From Oceanobacillus sp. HTM 045 (GTDB lineage Bacteria > Pseudomonadota > Alphaproteobacteria > Rhodobacterales > Rhodobacteraceae), in assembly GCA_009733745.1 (NCBI GenBank), contig WNWL01000004.1:64001-128000 (forward strand): DNA of 64,000 bases, in the 5' to 3' direction. The notes beneath the pieces were generated by a model. That model was not told the origin of the DNA, did no database searches, and saw only the letters and a program-made list of their open reading frames with translations. Shown here piece after piece: positions 61,279-64,000 of this stretch (position 1 is its first letter; each line of letters opens with the position of its first letter). A program made the position numbers and the translations under genes.

Positions 61279-62351
61279 CGGTAAAGGGCGGCGAGCGGGC
61301 GATCGAGAACGCACATGCCTGGATGGCCGAGCGCCGCCGGGGCGACCGGGAGGTGCCCGAACTGGCGCTGGAGCAGGTCGCCGAGCAGCTATCCCTGCTG
61401 GTGGACCGGGTGATGGCCGAGGGGTCGCTCTACGACCCCGGCCTCGCCGCGCTGGCGATCAAGCAGGCCCGCGGCGATGTGGTGGAGGCGGTGTTCCTGA
61501 TGCGCGCCTACCGCACCACGCTGCCGCGCTTTGGCGCGACCGAGCCGGTGGATACCGGCGCGATGCTCTGCGAGCGGCGCATCTCCGCCACCTTCAAGGA
61601 CCTGCCCGGCGGTCAGGTGCTGGGGCCGACATTCGACTACACGCACCGCCTGCTGGACTTCAAGCTGGCCGCCGAGGGCGAGGTGCCTGAGGCGCCGGTG
61701 GGCGCGCCGCGCGAGGGGGCGGTGCCGCATGTGGTGAGCTTCCTGAACGCCGAGGGCCTGATCCAGGACGAGCCGGAATCGGACGAGACCCCCCGCGACC
61801 TGACCCGCGAGCCGCTGGACTTCCCCGCCGACCGGGCGCTGCGGCTGCAGGCGCTGGCCCGCGGCGACGAGGGGTTCCTGCTCGGCCTCGCCTACTCGAC
61901 CCAGCGCGGCTACGCCCGCACCCACGCCTTCGTCGGCGAGTTGCGGATCGGCATGGTGGCGGTGGAGATCGAGATCCCCGAGCTGGGTTTCTCGGTGGAG
62001 ATCGCCGAGATCCGCCTCACCGAGTGCGAGACGGTGAACCAGTTCAAGGGCTCGAAGTCCGAGCCGCCGCAGTTCACCCGCGGCTACGGCCTCGTCTTCG
62101 GCCAGTCGGAGCGCAAGGCGCTCTCCATGTCGCTGGTGGACCGGGCGCTGCGCTGGAAGGAACTGGGCGAGGACTTTGTCGGCGCGGCGGCGCAGGACGA
62201 GGAATTCGTGCTCGCCCATTCCGACAACGTGCAGGCGACCGGGTTCCTGGAGCACATCAAGCTGCCCCATTACGTCGATTTCCAGTCCGAGCTGGAACTG
62301 GTGCGCAAGATGCGCCGCGAGGCCGGGGCGATGCAGGAGGCGGCGGAATGA
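61269..62351 (+). CDS. phnI: C-P lyase complex subunit PhnI
   Basis: 360 residues, normal length. MYVAVKGGERAIENAHAW, RAYRTTLPRFGATEPVDTGAM, RRISATFKDLPGGQVLGPTFDYTHRLLDF and YGLVFGQSERKALSMSLVDRAL are family blocks. PhnI swaps adenine of a nucleotide for the phosphonate. It overlaps the HAD gene by 4 bases. Confidence 0.95.
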   Translation: MYVAVKGGERAIENAHAWMAERRRGDREVPELALEQVAEQLSLLVDRVMAEGSLYDPGLAALAIKQARGDVVEAVFLMRAYRTTLPRFGATEPVDTGAMLCERRISATFKDLPGGQVLGPTFDYTHRLLDFKLAAEGEVPEAPVGAPREGAVPHVVSFLNAEGLIQDEPESDETPRDLTREPLDFPADRALRLQALARGDEGFLLGLAYSTQRGYARTHAFVGELRIGMVAVEIEIPELGFSVEIAEIRLTECETVNQFKGSKSEPPQFTRGYGLVFGQSERKALSMSLVDRALRWKELGEDFVGAAAQDEEFVLAHSDNVQATGFLEHIKLPHYVDFQSELELVRKMRREAGAMQEAAE

Positions 62352-62953
62352 AGACCGTCGTCTTCGACGTGGGCCGGGTCCTGATCCACTGGGACGCGCG
62401 GCTGGTCTGGCGCAACGATTTCGCCACCGAGGCGGAGATCGACGCCTTCCTCGACGAGATCGGCTTCGCCGCCTGGAACCTGGAGCAGGACCGGGGGCGC
62501 AGCTGGGCCGAGGGGGTGCGCGTCGCCTCCGCCGCGCATCCGCACCGCGCCGCGCTGATCGGGAAGATGGACCGCGACTGGCACGCCGCCGTGCCCGGCG
62601 CGATCGAGGGCAGCGTGGCGATCCTCGACGCGCTGCACGCGGCCGGCCATCCGCTCTACGCCATCACCAACTTCTCCGCCGAGAAATGGGAGGAGAGCCG
62701 CGCGCGCTTCCCCTTCCTCGCCACCCGCTTCCGCGACGTGGTGGTCTCGGCCCACGAGCGGATCGTGAAGCCCGACCCGGCGATCTACCGGGTGCTGCTG
62801 GAGCGCAACGCGCTGGCGGCGGAGGACTGCGTCTTCATCGACGACAGCGAGAAGAACGTCGCCGGCGCGCGGTCGGTCGGGATGGACGCCATCCACTTCA
62901 CCGGGCCGGAGGCGCTGCGCGATGCGCTGGCCGAGCGGGGGATCGCGGCATGA
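62348..62953 (+). CDS. HAD-superfamily hydrolase inside the phn operon
   Basis: 201 residues. Motif I DVGRVLIHWD (the first Asp is the nucleophile), motif II ITNFS, motif III K in RIVKPDPAIY and motif IV FIDDSEKN. It is in the haloacid dehalogenase/HAD-IA group. Its ATG overlaps phnI (ATGA), so it is made with the C-P lyase core; a role in clearing a phosphorylated intermediate is plausible but unproven. It interrupts the usual phnI-phnJ adjacency. Confidence 0.9.
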   Translation: MKTVVFDVGRVLIHWDARLVWRNDFATEAEIDAFLDEIGFAAWNLEQDRGRSWAEGVRVASAAHPHRAALIGKMDRDWHAAVPGAIEGSVAILDALHAAGHPLYAITNFSAEKWEESRARFPFLATRFRDVVVSAHERIVKPDPAIYRVLLERNALAAEDCVFIDDSEKNVAGARSVGMDAIHFTGPEALRDALAERGIAA

Positions 62954-62976
62954 GCCCCGCCCAGCTCGTCCCCGCC

Positions 62977-63114
62977 CTATCCGCCCCCGCCCTGATGGGT
63001 GCCCGGCATCCTCGGCCCGCCGCCGTCGTTCGGCCCGCCGCGCCCGCCGCCGCGGATGAACAGCACGACGATGACCACGATCAGCCCGAGGCCGAGCCAG
63101 GCGAAAATCGACAT
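62977..63114 (-). CDS. Small single-pass membrane protein, antisense within phn operon
   Basis: 45 residues: one hydrophobic segment (SIFAWLGLGLIVVIVVLFI) followed by a Gly-rich tail. GGGAGGA lies 7 bases before the ATG, so translation is well supported. It is encoded opposite to the phn operon in the 213-base gap between the HAD gene and phnJ. The Gly-rich tail resembles the small protein at 22095. Confidence 0.65.
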   Translation of the reverse strand: MSIFAWLGLGLIVVIVVLFIRGGGRGGPNDGGGPRMPGTHQGGGG

Positions 63115-63166
63115 GCTGAAATCCTCCCGAATGCAATGATCGCGGCGCCGCGACCCGGAAACCACC

Positions 63167-64000
63167 ATGACCGCTGAAGCCTACAACTTCGCCTATCTCG
63201 ACGAGCAGACCAAGCGGATGATCCGCCGGGCGCTGCTGAAGGCCGTGGCGATCCCCGGCTACCAGGTGCCGTTCGCCTCCCGCGAGATGCCGATGCCCTA
63301 TGGCTGGGGCACCGGCGGCGTGCAGGTGACGGCGGCCTGCCTGACGCCGGACGACACGCTGAAGGTGATCGACCAGGGCGCGGACGACACCACCAACGCC
63401 GTCTCGATCCGCAAGTTCTTCGAGCGCACCGCGGGGGTGGAGACCACCGAGGAGACGGAGGAGGCGACGGTGATCCAGACCCGCCACCGGATCCCGGAGA
63501 AGCCGCTGACCGAGGACCAGATCCTCGTCTACCAGGTGCCGATCCCGGAGCCGCTGCGCTTCCTGGAGCCGCGCGAGGTCGAGACCCGCCGGATGCACGC
63601 GCTGGCCGAGTACGGGCTGATGCACGTCAAGCTCTACGAGGACATCTCCCAGCACGGCCACATCGCCACCACCTACGCCTACCCGGTGCTGGTGGAAGAC
63701 CGCTACGTCATGGACCCCTCGCCGATCCCGAAATTCGACAACCCCAAGCTCTCGAACAGCCCGGCGCTGCAGCTGTTCGGCGCGGGGCGGGAGCAGCGGA
63801 TCTACGCCATCCCGCCCTACACGCAGGTCGTGAGCCTCGATTTCGAGGACCACCCGTTCGACCCCGGCCAGTGGGACGAGGACTGCGCGCTGTGCGGCGC
63901 GTCCGACACCTATCTCGACGAGGTCATCACCGACGACCGGGGCGGGCGGATGTTCGTCTGCTCCGACACCGCCCACTGCCGCGCCCGCCGCGCCGCGGGC
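63167..64000 (+). CDS. phnJ: C-P lyase subunit PhnJ, 3' end beyond window
   Basis: 278 residues visible, only the last few missing. PhnJ is the radical SAM enzyme that breaks the carbon-phosphorus bond. The unusual iron-sulfur motif C240-x2-C243-x21-C265-x5-C271 is complete. The N-terminus TAEAYNFAYLDEQTKRMIRRALLKA and the GWGTGGVQVT block are typical. It is separated from phnI by the HAD gene and the antisense small gene. Confidence 0.96.
   Translation, partial: MTAEAYNFAYLDEQTKRMIRRALLKAVAIPGYQVPFASREMPMPYGWGTGGVQVTAACLTPDDTLKVIDQGADDTTNAVSIRKFFERTAGVETTEETEEATVIQTRHRIPEKPLTEDQILVYQVPIPEPLRFLEPREVETRRMHALAEYGLMHVKLYEDISQHGHIATTYAYPVLVEDRYVMDPSPIPKFDNPKLSNSPALQLFGAGREQRIYAIPPYTQVVSLDFEDHPFDPGQWDEDCALCGASDTYLDEVITDDRGGRMFVCSDTAHCRARRAAG

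Overview
The window is a GC-rich, gene-dense alphaproteobacterial chromosome segment, most probably from the Rhodobacterales (Rhodobacteraceae-like). Pointers are a BamF-type (DUF3035) lipoprotein, LexA boxes of the alphaproteobacterial form GTTC-N7-GTTC, a zur-znuCB cluster with an alphaproteobacterial Zur box, the plant/alphaproteobacterial type of glutamate-cysteine ligase, and a phnF/phnGHI..J C-P lyase operon. No transposase, phage, CRISPR, rRNA or tRNA gene was recognised.

Layout. 1-2.8 kb: a minus-strand operon of response regulator, small membrane protein and a symporter/histidine-kinase fusion cut by the window edge. 2.9-5.5 kb: two tandem copies of an unknown lipoprotein gene. 5.5-7.2 kb: glutaredoxin-MauE fusion and DUF547 protein. 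7.5-15 kb: ileS, a small secreted protein, lspA, a BamF-like lipoprotein, a pair of M16 peptidases (active plus inactive) and a secreted unknown. 16-26 kb: gluconolactonase-like protein, mutL-rmuC, DUF3422 plus ankyrin protein, ubiA and rsmE back to back, gshA. 26-31.6 kb: small membrane proteins, an orphan hybrid histidine kinase with a periplasmic binding domain, and a glycosyltransferase behind a frameshifted FkbM methyltransferase. 31.8-34 kb: zur-znuC-znuB without znuA. 34.1-46.3 kb: SOS mutasome genes imuB and imuA, 10 kb apart and each with its own LexA box. Between them lie a glycosyltransferase, an enoyl-CoA hydratase, a DUF2130 protein, an unknown Cys/His-rich protein, a GDSL-RTX secreted hydrolase, a flavin monooxygenase and a methyltransferase.

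46-52.5 kb: small accessory genes (methyltransferase, DUF2867, DksA-like zinc finger, two GNATs), then a gene-poor stretch at 49.7-51.5 kb filled with GC-rich repeats and hairpins. 52.6-54.3 kb: a sulfur operon (two YeeE/YedE half-transporters and a persulfide-dioxygenase-like MBL protein). 54.5-59 kb: class II aldolase, a shortened Ldh-family protein, a BtuB-like TonB receptor under a cobalamin riboswitch, and a GNAT. 59.3-64 kb: divergent phnF and phnGHI-HAD-phnJ, with a strong dyad between phnF and phnG and phnJ cut by the right edge.

Most of the window is ordinary housekeeping. The accessory interest lies in the duplicated mosaic lipoprotein, the split imuA/imuB pair, several families of intergenic repeats, a palindrome-plus-AT-tract element present twice, and the Cys/His-rich unknown at 39.5 kb. 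I see no coherent new defence or mobile system that the sequence alone would support.
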